The position numbers and the translations under genes were made by a program. The notes beneath the pieces are model-generated. The model did not search any database, was not told the origin of the DNA, and saw only the letters and a program-made list of their open reading frames with translations. Shown here in pieces: positions 49,011 to 60,392 of a DNA stretch of 64,000 bases. How positions within the stretch are numbered: position 1 is the first letter of the stretch; every line of letters begins with the position of its first letter. Source of the DNA: Loxodes magnus (taxonomy: Eukaryota > Ciliophora > Karyorelictea > Loxodida > Loxodidae). The DNA lies in NCBI GenBank assembly GCA_946699065.1, contig CAMPDV010001243.1, positions 62,001 to 126,000 on the forward strand, given 5' to 3'.

Positions 49011-49960
49011 TTGAAATATCTTAAAACAAACCATCTAATTTATTTCTATTATTAATTAAACTATTTTAAGTATTTGAGCAATTTTCTTTAATATTTGAAA
49101 CAAAATGCTTTTTTTTCCATTTATTATTTATAATTAGCAAAAAGTTAGGTTTTATAATAATTAAATAAAATGCTTAACATAAAAATTTTAGATGATCGAT
49201 AAACCTCTTTTCAGATTAATAAGGATTTGAAATATATAGAATTTATGTTCCAACTAAACTAGATATTTAGATAGTAATACATATCAATCTTATCAGAATT
49301 CTGTTAAAATGGAAGATAGTTCCTAGTATATGGCGTACAATCTTAAAACATCTTATAGGCTAAATTTTCGAAATCTATCATTATATTAAATTTTAATCAC
49401 CATATTTATCAATATTTATATGCAAGTATTAAATTGTAAATTCTATGTAGATTAATCTACATATTTACTTACATTTTAACATCATATTTACATATCTAAG
49501 CTAAGCATCGTGCTTTTTTCTAAAAATTGTTAATTTAAGCTTTCTGTGATAAATCAATCAATCTACCTATTTATTATGATAGTGTGTAACTTTAAATTCT
49601 TCAAGACCAAGAAATTCTCTCCGTGCTGATTACTCTGTAGGCGCTTTTAATTAAAATAAATGGAAAATAATTCTGATCATTTTCTGTAAGCAAGAACTAA
49701 AGTAAGGAAGGAGAATACTCCTTAGTTGTAAATTTTGATCACTTATCAATCAAATAATTGTCGAGATAAGTTATTTTCAAAATATCGAATCCAATTTTAT
49801 AACAATTTTAAGATTTGGAAGCTTAGTCAGATAGTAAATAGGAATTAAATTTGGATAGATTGGCAAATAATTTAATAAGTTTCCTCAAATGTTTTAATTC
49901 CAATTTTTCTTAATTTTAATATCAAGTAAAATAACTTTAAAGAAAGGTAAGAATAATAAA
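49011..49960. other. AT-rich stretch, nothing recognised
   Basis: No repeat partner, domain or RNA gene seen. Confidence 0.35.
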
Positions 49961-49989
49961 AAACAGTAATTTAAAACTTATAAGATTAG

Positions 49990-50416
49990 TAATCAAGCAT
50001 TCCAATGGAAACTGAATCTTAGCAATAATAATAAGATGTAAATAAAATGAATTTTTACCGTAGAAATATTCGATGTTATAAATATGTTAGAATAACTATT
50101 GCTGGGAAAAGATGAAGAATGAAAATTGAAATTTTAAGAATTATTAAGAAATAAAAATTAGATTAACTTTTCTGCTTTTGACCAACAAGGACAGGACAAA
50201 TATATAGGAAGAAATTTTATAACTCAAGAATATAAGAATAGAACAATAATTGAAGAAGAAACCAGAAGGACAAATGATTCTCGGAGAAGATAAGGATGGC
50301 AGGCTAACGAAGTCTTACGCAATCCTTTTAGTCTGGAAGAGAATGTTATTAAACGAGAATTAGCTGAGGAGTTATCTTCTTCGATAATAAACTTAATTTT
50401 ATCCTTTTTTTATTGA
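49990..50416 (+). pseudogene. Gag C-terminal remnant
   Basis: Reads IPMETESQQQQQDVNKM (compare DPMEIE in other Gag remnants), then RCYKYVRI in the place of a knuckle. After a frame change it reads AFDQQGQDKYIGRNFITQEY, then EEETRRTNDSRRRQGWQANE and LEENVIKRELAEELSSS, ending with TGA at 50414. The charged, protein-like tail supports a real coding past. No duplication was recognised around it. Confidence 0.4.
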
Positions 50417-50579
50417 AAAAATAAAAGAATAAGAATAATTAAATAAATAAAAATCTATTATGAAAACATTGATTTATTCAAATTAAAATATTCATATTTT
50501 TTCTGAAAATATACATTTTTTCAAATAAGCAAAATAAAAATAAAAATCTAAAAATTAAATTAGAAATTAAATTCAATAA

Positions 50580-52800
50580 GAGTTAAAAGTAAATGATTTC
50601 TCAGCTTTATATTAAAAAACTACTCTCTGTAAAAATAAAAAATCACTCTAAATAAAAAAGCTGCTAATATAAAGCATACAATGACTTTCTTCGAATCAAT
50701 GATTACTTAAAATATGAAAGTTACTTTCTTAAATATAAATTAATACCCCCTATTAATTAAAAAAAATACATTCTGAATAATTAATTTTACTGACTAAACT
50801 TAAATAGTACAAACTGATATAAAAACTTACGATCTAAATTTAAAAAATACTATCTAACAATTAAACCTTACAATCTGAAATAAAAAATTACCTAAGGTTA
50901 ATAGTAAACCTCCTAAAATAAACTAATACCATCTATGAATAAAAAACAAAACTATCTATAATAGCTTTTTATACAATCTATAAATAATACAAATATTTTA
51001 CATTCTATAAATATTTAAAATATTTACCCTCTTAATTTTTAAAATCATTTACCCACTAAAATATTACAAAATCTTACCTTCTATACAAATTTTATTTTCT
51101 TACTTTCTATAAATATTTTAAATACCTTACGATCTAAAAAAGTTTTAATGTTTTACTCCCTATAAATAACTTAAACATATTACATTCTAAATTTTTTAAA
51201 ATAATTTACCCACTTTATGTATTAAATATATTACTTCCTTTAAATAAAAAAAAGCATATTACTCTCTATAAATATTTTAATACCTTACACACTAAAAGAA
51301 TTTTAAAATCTTTCTCACTATTATTATTTGAAGTTTCTTACTTTCTATCATTTTTATCAATTCTTACTTCCTATTAAATTGTAAATATTTTACTCTCTAA
51401 AATATTCAAAATTTCTTACTTTCTATCAATATTTAAAATAGTTCACCATCTAAAGATATAAGAAAAATTAACCTCCTAAAATTCTTAAATAAACTACTCC
51501 CTATAACTATTAAAATCTTGCAGTCTATAAATAACGAAATGACCTACCATCTATAAAGTTTTAAAAAGCTTTACTTTCTTTAATAATAAAATAGCTTACA
51601 AACTATCAGAAATTAATATCTTTTACTTTCTGTAATTTTTAAAGATTTTACTCACTGCAAATATTTAAAAAATAACTTGCCATCTAGATGTACCATAACC
51701 TCTTACTCTCTATTAATATTTAGAATTTATAACGATCTATAAACTTTAAAATAGCTTGCCAACTTTATCCATTGATTTTCATTACTATCTACGAATGTTT
51801 AAAATATCTTACATTCTTTAATCTATTAAATACATTACCTCCTATAATATTTCGATAGCTTACAAACTTGATATTTTAAAATATCTAACCTTCTGATTTT
51901 TTAATTTCTACCCTCTAGAATGTCTTAACATATCTTACTAACTATAAATTTTAAAAATAACTTACCTTCTTTAAATAGTTAAGACATCTTGCCTTCTTTA
52001 TATATTTAAATTATCTAACTTTCTATAAATATTTATTATTTTACCACCTATAAATAATTAAATATCTTACATTCTTAATATATTTAAAACATCTTACCAT
52101 CTTGTAAAATTTAAATTAATTACTTGCTAAAAGATATAAAGCATCATACTATCTATAATATTAAAAACATACTATCTTCAGAAGCTTAGAATTTCTTACG
52201 CTCTTTAAATTATTCAAATTATTTACAATCTAATGATAATTAATTTTTCTAACATTCTATATATTAAAGATTACCCTCTTTCTTATATTTTACCTCCTAT
52301 ATTTAATTCTTTACTTGCTTTAGATTTTATTTCTTACTTTCTTAATTTAATTTTTACCGTCTGCTTTTATTTTCTTACAGACTTTTTTAATGCTTACATT
52401 CTTATTTAATTCTTACTTCCTTTTTGATTTAATTTTTACAATCTATACTTGAAACTTTTACATTCTAAGTTATTATATTTGATACTTTCTATTTTTTGTT
52501 TTATTACTCACTTAATTTTAATTTATTACTTGCTGCTTTAAAGATCACTTTCTACAAAGTTAATATTTACTTTTCTTCATTTCATTTTCATCTTCTTAGT
52601 TTATTAAATACTCTCTTCTATATCAGATATAGATACATTCTATATATTTTTAAGTTTTACATGCTATGCTTATTTTTATACCACATTATTGTCTCATCTA
52701 CTTAAAAACTGATTATATTATCTTATTACCTTCTATTTTAGTTGTTACCTTCTATAAATAATCATATATCCTCACTTCCTATATTTTTATTTGCTTACAA
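50580..52800. repeat. Degenerate tandem repeat array, about 2.2 kb
   Basis: Plus-strand units of roughly 25-35 bp share the theme TTAC(C/T)TTCTATAAATATTTAAAA; on the minus strand the theme is AGAAGGTAAGATATTT. Dozens of units with indels. It directly follows, and slightly overlaps, the 3' end of the RING/ubiquitin-like gene. Function unknown; no coding or satellite match claimed. Confidence 0.7.
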
Positions 52801-53321
52801 TTCTTCAGTATGAGATTTAGCTAAACTTCTTGTTAATCTCAATATTCAATTAAATATTTATGTCTATCTAATTTTTCTTCTTCTTTAAAGAGTTCATAAA
52901 AATCTTCATTAATTCCTTCTTGTTTTTCTATTTTATGCTTCAGTTATTAAACTGTATCTCCTTCCTCTACTAGTAAGCTTATCTACTCGTTATTTTATGT
53001 TAAAATATTGATTTTTATTCTTTTCTCTTTTAGTTATGGCTAATGCTATGAAGATATCTCATTTGCACTTTATTCAAGGTTAATTTATTTCTAATCCTTT
53101 TAACCTTCTAGTAATTAGCCTTCTTAGTTTATCAAATTTAAAGGATCAATTTAGGATATTATTCTGCATTTTTCATTTGGACATTAGTTAGAACCATGCT
53201 TAAAGTACTCTTCTAAAGCACAAACTTAGCAAATTTAATGTTCACAAGAAAGAGTTAATGGAAGTCTTATTTAAGTGTCAAATTCATTTGAGCATAATCT
53301 GCACTAGTTAGTTTAAGACAT
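52623..53321 (-). CDS. RING finger plus ubiquitin-like domain protein (232 aa)
   Basis: ATG at 53321. RING ligands C7, C10, C26, H28, C31, C34, C47 and C52, the same spacing as the RING-kelch proteins except for the last gap. Residues 102-173 match a ubiquitin-like fold: RIKINILTQNNEQISLLVEE, then GDTVQQLKHKIEKQEGI (as the ubiquitin DTIENVKAKIQ helix) and EVQLNLIL as the last strand. Trp161 is TGA. The first later TGA, at 52623, lies in the tandem repeat, so the last 40 residues are doubtful. Likely an E3-type ligase with built-in ubiquitin-like module; substrates unknown. Confidence 0.7.
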
Positions 53322-53606
53322 TTTTTATTTTATTGCTTTAAAGCAAATTTTGAATTGAATTTATTAAAAAAATGAAACATATTTATGACTTTAAAAGAAA
53401 AAATCTTATAAATTAAGAAAGAATTCTTCAAGTTTAAAAGTGTAAATTTATTGAAAGGTAAAATAGAAGGAAATTAGTAAAAGAAGGAAAATTAATTTCA
53501 GTAACTAAATAAAATAAAATATTTACAGAAATCAGGTTCTAATACAGAAAAAGAGAGGAAAAATAATTTTAGAAATTGATTAATAAGAATAAAGCAGTAA
53601 GATTTT
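53322..53606. other. Intergenic, AT-rich
   Basis: Short gap upstream of the RING/ubiquitin-like gene, before the hairpin-headed repeat. Nothing recognised. Confidence 0.4.
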
Positions 53607-54045
53607 TAAATAAATAAATAAAAATGATTATAGAGCGCGCAGCACTTCATTGGTACGCAGCTCTTTCAATATTAATATTTAATATTAAGAAAAATTTTCT
53701 CATGTTTCTTGTTAAAATTTTAGAGGTCCGATGAGTCATGTCAGCTTCTTCAAATGGGGAATCTTCTTATTAAAAATGTATTCTCAAATCTTGAGTCAAA
53801 TGCTTCAGTCTTCTTGAATAAGGTCCAAATAAGAATTATTTATTAAGTCGTTAATTAGAAGGCCCATCAGTCAAACTTTCATACTGATAGAGAGAATCCT
53901 CGGGGTAAATTAGGTATGTCTCAACGGAGCTTATCCACCCTTCCCCGTGGTGGCATCTAGTGCGATATTACTCGCAGGGCAGTATACACTACACCAGATT
54001 ACCTACTAATTTGTCTGATACGGCCGACATCCATTTTATATAATA
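53607..54045 (+). repeat. Left arm, hairpin-headed repeat
   Basis: AAATAAATAAATA, then the head AGAGCGCGCAGCAC...GCTCT (53631-53667), a body, a GC-rich inner part with CCCCGTGGTGG, and an end at CATCCATTTTATATAATA. Confidence 0.7.
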
Positions 54046-54505
54046 AAAATAATTGAAAGAAATGCTATCGCTGTGGATTAACTTACTTATGATTAATAGT
54101 TGTAAAATGTTCAGAAAATTAAAGGAGTAAAAGGATCAAAAAAATGAAGAACATCAAGATTATATAGAAACAATGGATAATAATATGAAGAAGTTTATAT
54201 ATCTCTATACATCCTACTGAATACTAGATAGAAAATGAGCGAAAACCTATCTTAAACAATAAAGATTTAAAAAGGAAATTCAGAGAGTTTTTAAGCATTT
54301 TTTACTGAAATCTTATTAATTTACATTAGACATAAATTATAAAAATAATTATCATTAAATGAGATTATTAAAACCTTATGAAAATAATATTTTATAAAAG
54401 TTACTTTATGAGAATAAAAAACGTGTTTTATGATATATATGAAGATGAGATAAAAAACTAGCTATATGGATCTAGAAGTTTATATCATTTAACAAAAAAT
54501 TATAT

Positions 54506-54850
54506 AAATAAATAAGAATAGAGAGGTCGTAGCATCTTAATGGCGTGCAGCTTTTTAATAAAGATTTTTAAAGTAAAAAAATTATTTTCTAAAGTCTTCC
54601 ACAGCGCTAGCATCCTTTGTGAGTATCGTTTTCTATAGAACTTCATCGGAATGCTCCCTAAGAGACTTTAATATCTGGCATCTTTCATAAATAACGTTAC
54701 ATGATGACTCTTTAGTCTTTGCCTTCTCTCTTGGCTCTACCAAGATTCTTGTTCGGTTCTTCGCCCATGGGTATTTCCTGGTACCAGATCTTTAGTCAAA
54801 GTCGTTTGGAAATTGATCTCCCTATTTATATAATATATAATATATAATAA
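54506..54850 (+). repeat. Nested hairpin-headed unit 1
   Basis: Same head plan with changed bases (GAGAGGTCGTAGCATC...GCGTGCAGC) and a GC-rich interior (54600-54830) with its own sequence, including TACCAGATC as in the other arms. Ends in an AT microsatellite. No coding motif. Confidence 0.5.
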
Positions 54851-54851
54851 T

Positions 54852-55372
54852 AATAAATAAATAAATAAATTTGATTATAGAGCGCGTAGCACTCTCATTG
54901 GTGCGCAGCTCTTTAAAAAAAATGTTTCATACTGACAAGAATGTTTGTTACTGATAAAATTATAAGATACTGGTAAACCTTGTTCAATACTGGTATAATT
55001 ATTCAGTACTGATAAAAATGTTTAATACTGATATAATTTAAGAATACTCGTAATCTTTAATACTTGCTGGAGGTCCAAGGACATGGCAGGATTGTGTCTC
55101 ATTGCGTCACCAAAGCAGAGGACGACATGTGTCAATTATGGATACTTAATTCCCCACCTCTGATGAAACTCGCAAAAATAATTTTCTTTTATTTCCAGAA
55201 TTAAAAAATTAAAATAAGCCAGTGCCGAAGGTCAAACTAGCAGATGCCTCGAGACCAAGCCAAAGCAGAGTAAGACATAAAGTCGAATATGGGTACTTAA
55301 CTTCCCCAACCTCTGATGAAGATGACCTTGTTGTTCACCTTCGAAAACTATTGCGGTTTTAAAAAAATATTT
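54852..55372 (+). repeat. Nested hairpin-headed unit 2 with internal duplications
   Basis: Head AGAGCGCGTAGCAC-TCTCATTG-GTGC...GCTCT (54869-54911), in which GCAC pairs perfectly with GTGC. Then short tandem copies of AATACTGGTATAAT (about 54925-55040). Then a 60-bp segment present twice, at 55111-55168 and 55259-55321, sharing CCAAAGCAGAG and CCTCTGATGAA. Confidence 0.5.
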
Positions 55373-55589
55373 TATAATAAAATAGAATATTTATTTTAAA
55401 AAAATTCGAAAAAGAGCCATCATTTTTTTCTAAAAATGCAAAAAAATTATAAATTAAAATAAAGAAATGAATCATAAAATTGACAAGGTAGCAATATATT
55501 AATAAAAATTGATTGAAATCAAAAAATATTTTTTAACATATATAAAGTAATATTAATAATAGTAATAATAATAATAAGATATTAAAAAA

Positions 55590-56010
55590 TATATGGATGT
55601 TGACTGAGGTCAGAAGAACTAGTAGGTAATCTGGTGCAATGTATGCTCATAACGAGTAATCTCGCAATTAACGTCACCGAGGAAAAGGTGGACAAGTAAT
55701 GAAGAGTCAACTCTAACTTTCCCTTGGGTTCTCGCTAGCAGTATGATTATTTGATTGACGGGCCTACTAATAATTTATTTACTAGTTCTTATTTGGATCT
55801 TATTTAAGAAACTGGAACATTTGGTTCAAAATTCAAGAATAATTTTTAATAAGCAGATTCCCCATTCTAAGAGGCTAACACATTCATTAGATGGCTAGAA
55901 TGACAAGTAAAAGTATGAGAACACTTTTTTAATATTATAAATATTATAGATTAATATTGAAAGAACTGCGCATCAACGAGTGCTAATCAATCTATAATTA
56001 TATTTATTTA
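55590..56010 (-). repeat. Right arm, inverted
   Basis: Reverse homologue of 53607-54045; the hairpin head lies at 55955-56000. Carries GGTTCTCGCTAGC and TAGTAGGTAATCTGG as in the perfect arm at 23026. Confidence 0.65.
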
Positions 56011-56039
56011 ATTATAATGAATTTCCTTTAAAAAAGCAT

Positions 56040-57960
56040 AAGTTTTAGCCAAATTAAAAATCCAAATAATAAATTTTAGAAATGATTAATGTTGATACAT
56101 TATGCGAGATTCCTTGATATTCTTACTATTTACCAGTCTTATTATTTTTAACAGACTTTTTATTTAATAAGATCCGTGCTATTTTTCTTTAGGATTTCAT
56201 TCATTTTTTGTTTTCAAGCTTAATTTTTATATCTTGGTATCATATAATTTCTAAAAATAGGACTTAAGAATATATTTTTAGTAATAGTTTTCTGTTAATA
56301 GTCTCAAACATCTTTTCTACATCTATAAGTGTTGCAAATAGGTGCTTTGATTTCCTTCGTCTTCTATGAAAATCAATAATTGATTGCAAAGTTTAAAATT
56401 TTGCATTGCTTATCAACTATTAAAAATCTTTATTATGGGGTGCATAATTTTACGCTAACAAATATATCCACAGAGTCTTTAAGTTAGTATTTTATCATAC
56501 ATTTGTAAAATTACATTTATGAACACAACTGGTCTTCAATTCTTTCAGTCACTCTTTGATTCTTTCTTGTAAATTGGAAAAATTCTTATTTATCTGAGTA
56601 AATTTGATATTTTTACTTTCTCAGCATATTATTAATGAGCTTTTATAATAAAAGATGAAATTCCTCATTAGCGTATTTAGTAAGCTAGTCAATTAAGAAT
56701 ATCTAATATTCATATCATTATAAGCTTCTTACATTTAAAATTCGTACTATTTTTTCAGTATTATTTAGTTAAAGTTTATATTTCATACTAAAATTTCTAG
56801 CAAGTATTAAAATCTATTGAGCTTTCATTCTCTTTTTAATTTTTTATATAACTTTATCTTTTTTTGGTGGAAAAATATTCTAATTCAATAGATATTTTCT
56901 TTTTAAAACCTTAATCTCTTTGTCAAATTTAAATTTCGTATTATTATCATATTAAACTGGAGTCATGCTAGTTTGATATTATTAATATTTGAGCCAAAGT
57001 TTAGTTTTTATTTGGAATAATTTTCTTTTTAGTTCTCAATTAACTCTCCATAATTATTTTTCTTTTTCACTCATCTTTAGCTGTTACTAATATAACTCAG
57101 ATTTAATTATTTATAATATTACATCAGATTCAGAAAATTTGAATCTTCAAAGTTAACTTAACAAAACTTATCAACCTATTATTCTTCTATTGCATCAGTT
57201 GCATTATCTTGCACTGAATATTTAAGTTAAATTTATTTATCTAGATATATTCCTCTTGTTTACCTTTATTCTTATAAAATATCTTAAAGCTGAGCATATT
57301 TTTCTTAGTTGTTGCTTAACTGCAATAAGCACATTTATTAATTCTATTCTAACAAACTCTAAATAACTAATTATCTTTATTACTATAATAATTACATTCA
57401 TAAACTTTAATTAGCGTACTATTTACTTTTCTTATCATTTTCTTAGCTTAAATATAGAAAATTATTTAATAAATCCTAATATCATATAGTTAAGAATTAG
57501 ATTTATTGTTACTATTGTTGTTCTTTATTAACTTTTTAAAATCATATCTTTAGTTATCTTAATACCTTCTAATGTATCTAGTAGAAGATTCTATATCTTA
57601 ATCGTGCAAATCCTTTAAAGATATTTTTTAAATCTTAGATTGACCAAGATATCAAACTAATTTTTTTGTCTGTAGGAGTGTTTCTGTTCTTTTAAAATTT
57701 TCTACTACAGACTTCCATATTTTAGAGCTTCATCTAGTTATTTTAAAGGAATTCGAAGGTATTTGCTTATAGGTTACTAGTTTCAGTTTCTTAATAAATT
57801 TCTTAGCAAGTTCTTAATTTCTTTAACTCCCTAAAGTTAAATATAGTCTAGGCATATTCCTTTAATGCTATCTAGCATCTGCCTATGCTAATCCTTTCGA
57901 TAGAAGCTTCTTTATTTTGAAATAAGAAAGAGTCGCTAAGAATAAATCCTTGAAATTTAA
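56040..57960 (-). pseudogene. Truncated LINE reverse transcriptase (second lineage)
   Basis: Minus strand. NWRPVVFINVILQMYDKIL at 56490-56545 is the RT block 2 signature NWRPI-LLN; its invariant Trp is TGA. Then, after frame changes, ATLIDVEKMFETIN (56280-56330, catalytic Asp block) and YQGISHNVSTL (56080-56110, the Q-G box). It is cut there by the inverted-repeat element, so the YADD box is missing. Upstream sequence near 57740-57960 matches the LINE fragment at 46140. Distinct from the LINE at 39-43 kb. Confidence 0.65.
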
Positions 57961-59150
57961 TTTCTTCCTTCATTTTTTAAAAGACATTTTATACTTATAA
58001 AATAAACTTAATTAGGAGTAATTTTATATCAAAAGAAGAATTTGAATCCCCATTGCAAAGAAGTCGCATTCAATGTATATAGTTGCAATTAAGAAAACTG
58101 TTTTTTAATTGGTTAGATATAAGAATGTGGCTCCTTGGAATTCTAAGACTCTATGCATACTTTTTACATAACTCGATGAACAAAATTTAGAAAATAGTAA
58201 TAAAACTAATTATAAATATAATACATATATCAGACTGAGTTGAAATCTCTTTAGATGAGACTTTTTACATTAAACTTTCCATATAATACTATTAACCATT
58301 AATTATTGATATAGTTCGCTTTTCAACTTAAAAGAAAAAGCTGATTAATTAATATAATAATTTTCTCTCTTATTTTCTCTTTTTCTTACATTTAATCTAA
58401 AATCTTGCTTTTTCCTCCAGATTTTTCCAATTCATTAAAGTTAAAGTTAAAGTTAAAAAGCTATGTTAAAGCCTTAGTATTCAGCCATCTGACCTATTCT
58501 ATCAGCTTGTCTCCATTAGTTTGTCATTAATTTCTATTAGGCTTAGTTATTCGGTATAGCACTTCATTAGTGCACCATCCTTTAATCTGAATAATTTTGA
58601 TCTTGCATGTAGCGTTCCTAATTATTTATCCCAGGATTAAGATTTGAATTTTAAAAAAAATTCTATAAATTTTTCCGCTTTATGTTGGATATATCCTAAA
58701 TAGCCTTTTAAAAATATCTAATTAATTCTTTCTTTAAATTTCGCTTAGTTAGTAACAATATTTTCATTGGTGTTATTTATCGCAACCGTAGCATTTTATT
58801 CTTCTTTTAAACTATTATTCCTGTAACATTTATTTTAATTTAAATTTACTACTTATTTTAAATTAATGTTTATTGCTAATTTTAATTTGAGGCTTCATTT
58901 TCTAATTCAATAGGATCTGATTAATTCCGTTAAAAAGAAAATGGAGTTACCTGAATTTATTATTAAATTTAAAGAATTCTTTGTTCCAGTTTTTTTCTAT
59001 TTCTTATGCTATTTATATTTTTTCTCCAGTAAAGACGTTATTAATTTTTATAATGTTTCTACTTTATCAGTGTGGTATCTATTTTTGAACATAAACTCTT
59101 TTAATGACTTAGATAATATTTTCTATTTGAGTTTATTTTGGAAGTTTTTT
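57961..59150. other. AT-rich, probably LINE interior
   Basis: Lies between the RT part and a possible ORF1 on the minus strand. No motif seen; a short AGTTAA tandem occurs at 58438-58460. Confidence 0.3.
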
Positions 59151-59159
59151 TAATTCTGG

Positions 59160-60160
59160 ATTTCCAAGTGGTTAATGTTCGTCATATCAATCATATTTCT
59201 CACTTTCACTCATTGTAATTGTTTCGCTTTTTTATTTTTTAGAGAATTTTCCTGTTTAAATGCTTTGTTCAAAGTTCTGTTATTTCTTAGAGCCATTTTA
59301 TTCTGAAATATAAAGATAAAAATCAGTAGCTCTTTCTTTCTATTTCTAGATGTTTATATTTCGCCAGTTTTATTTATTCTTTTTTGTCTTGAACAATTCT
59401 GTCACAAGTGCCAAGTATTGTTGAAAATGTTGTATCTTTTTCTTTTTCTTTGAAATTTATTTTCTTTTTTTCATTTTATATTTCTTTTGTAGATTTATTC
59501 AATTATTGGAATCTTGAATCTAATTATACTCTATTTTTCTTATCTCTCTCTCATTATTCAAATATCATTTTCTAACCCTTTTATTTGTTCTTAGACTCCA
59601 GCTCTTCGGTCTATCATATGGTTCATCATCATCATCATTTATAAAGTCTTTACTTATTTCGAATATTTCTTCTTTCTATGAGTTTAAGTCCTCTGCAAAT
59701 TTTTAGTTTTTTAATAAGTGTATAAATCAGCTACTTTATCTTTTAAAATTCCATTTTCTCTATTTCAATGTTATCTAAATAAAAAATATCAGGGTCTATA
59801 ATGATAATCGTGTATTACATTCTTCATTTATTTGCTTGATGTTATTTTTAATGATTCTGTTGAGTGATCTCTTTACAGTTTTTAATAGAGGTACTGAAAG
59901 TTGTGCTAACTTTTCAGTTCTAAATTTTTCATCAACACCTCTTGTCAGTTGAATGAAGAAAGTCGCTTTACATATTTTATTATTGATGATGTTTTTACTT
60001 AATTTTTTAAGCTTTCTTTCTTGCCATCTGTTGTTTTTAAGAGAGGCTTAAAAAGAGCTAAGACGGAGTTGAAGTAGATTTTTTGATTTTTTCTCCTACT
60101 CTGAAATGTTTAAATAATTCTTTGAAACCTCCCGGTTTAAATACATAATTATCTTATTAA
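59160..60160 (-). pseudogene. Possible ORF1 of the second LINE
   Basis: Minus readings include RGVDEKFRTEKLAQLSVPLL, then KRSLNRIIKNNIKQINEE, and an acidic-basic stretch NDDDDEPYDRPKSWSLRTNK (near 59620). The charge pattern fits an RNA-binding LINE ORF1, and it is in the right order and strand relative to the RT part. The frames are not continuous. Weak call. Confidence 0.35.
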
Positions 60161-60392
60161 AAGTATTTAATTGAATAAATTATTAATAAAATAATTAAAA
60201 AGCAAAATATGCAAAATATGAAAAATGCATTAGTTCTTTTTATTACTATTTTTCAGAGATTAGCTTAATAATTATCCCCCTCATTTAAATGAAATATCTC
60301 TCGTAGTTTGCTTTAAAATAATTCTTTTGCATAATAAAGATAAAAAGATTATTTATTTTAGATTATAAATGAAAAAAAGTTTAAAACTATCT

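Larger units (their letters stand above)
53607..56010. mobile_element. Second inverted-repeat element, diverged and nested
   Basis: The arm at 53607-54045 and the reversed arm at 55590-56010 are diverged homologues of each other and of the perfect arms at 20927 and 23026. Total size of 2.4 kb matches the first element (2.48 kb). Its interior differs: two further hairpin-headed units (54506-54850, 54852-55372) replace the MORN part. The right end cuts into a LINE reverse transcriptase near 56040. Confidence 0.65.

Noticed and set aside
58941-59153. 70-codon hydrophobic plus-strand ORF starting MELPEFIIKF
   Set aside because: Phe/Tyr-rich composition typical of T-rich DNA; it lies opposite a probable LINE on the minus strand and shows no motif.
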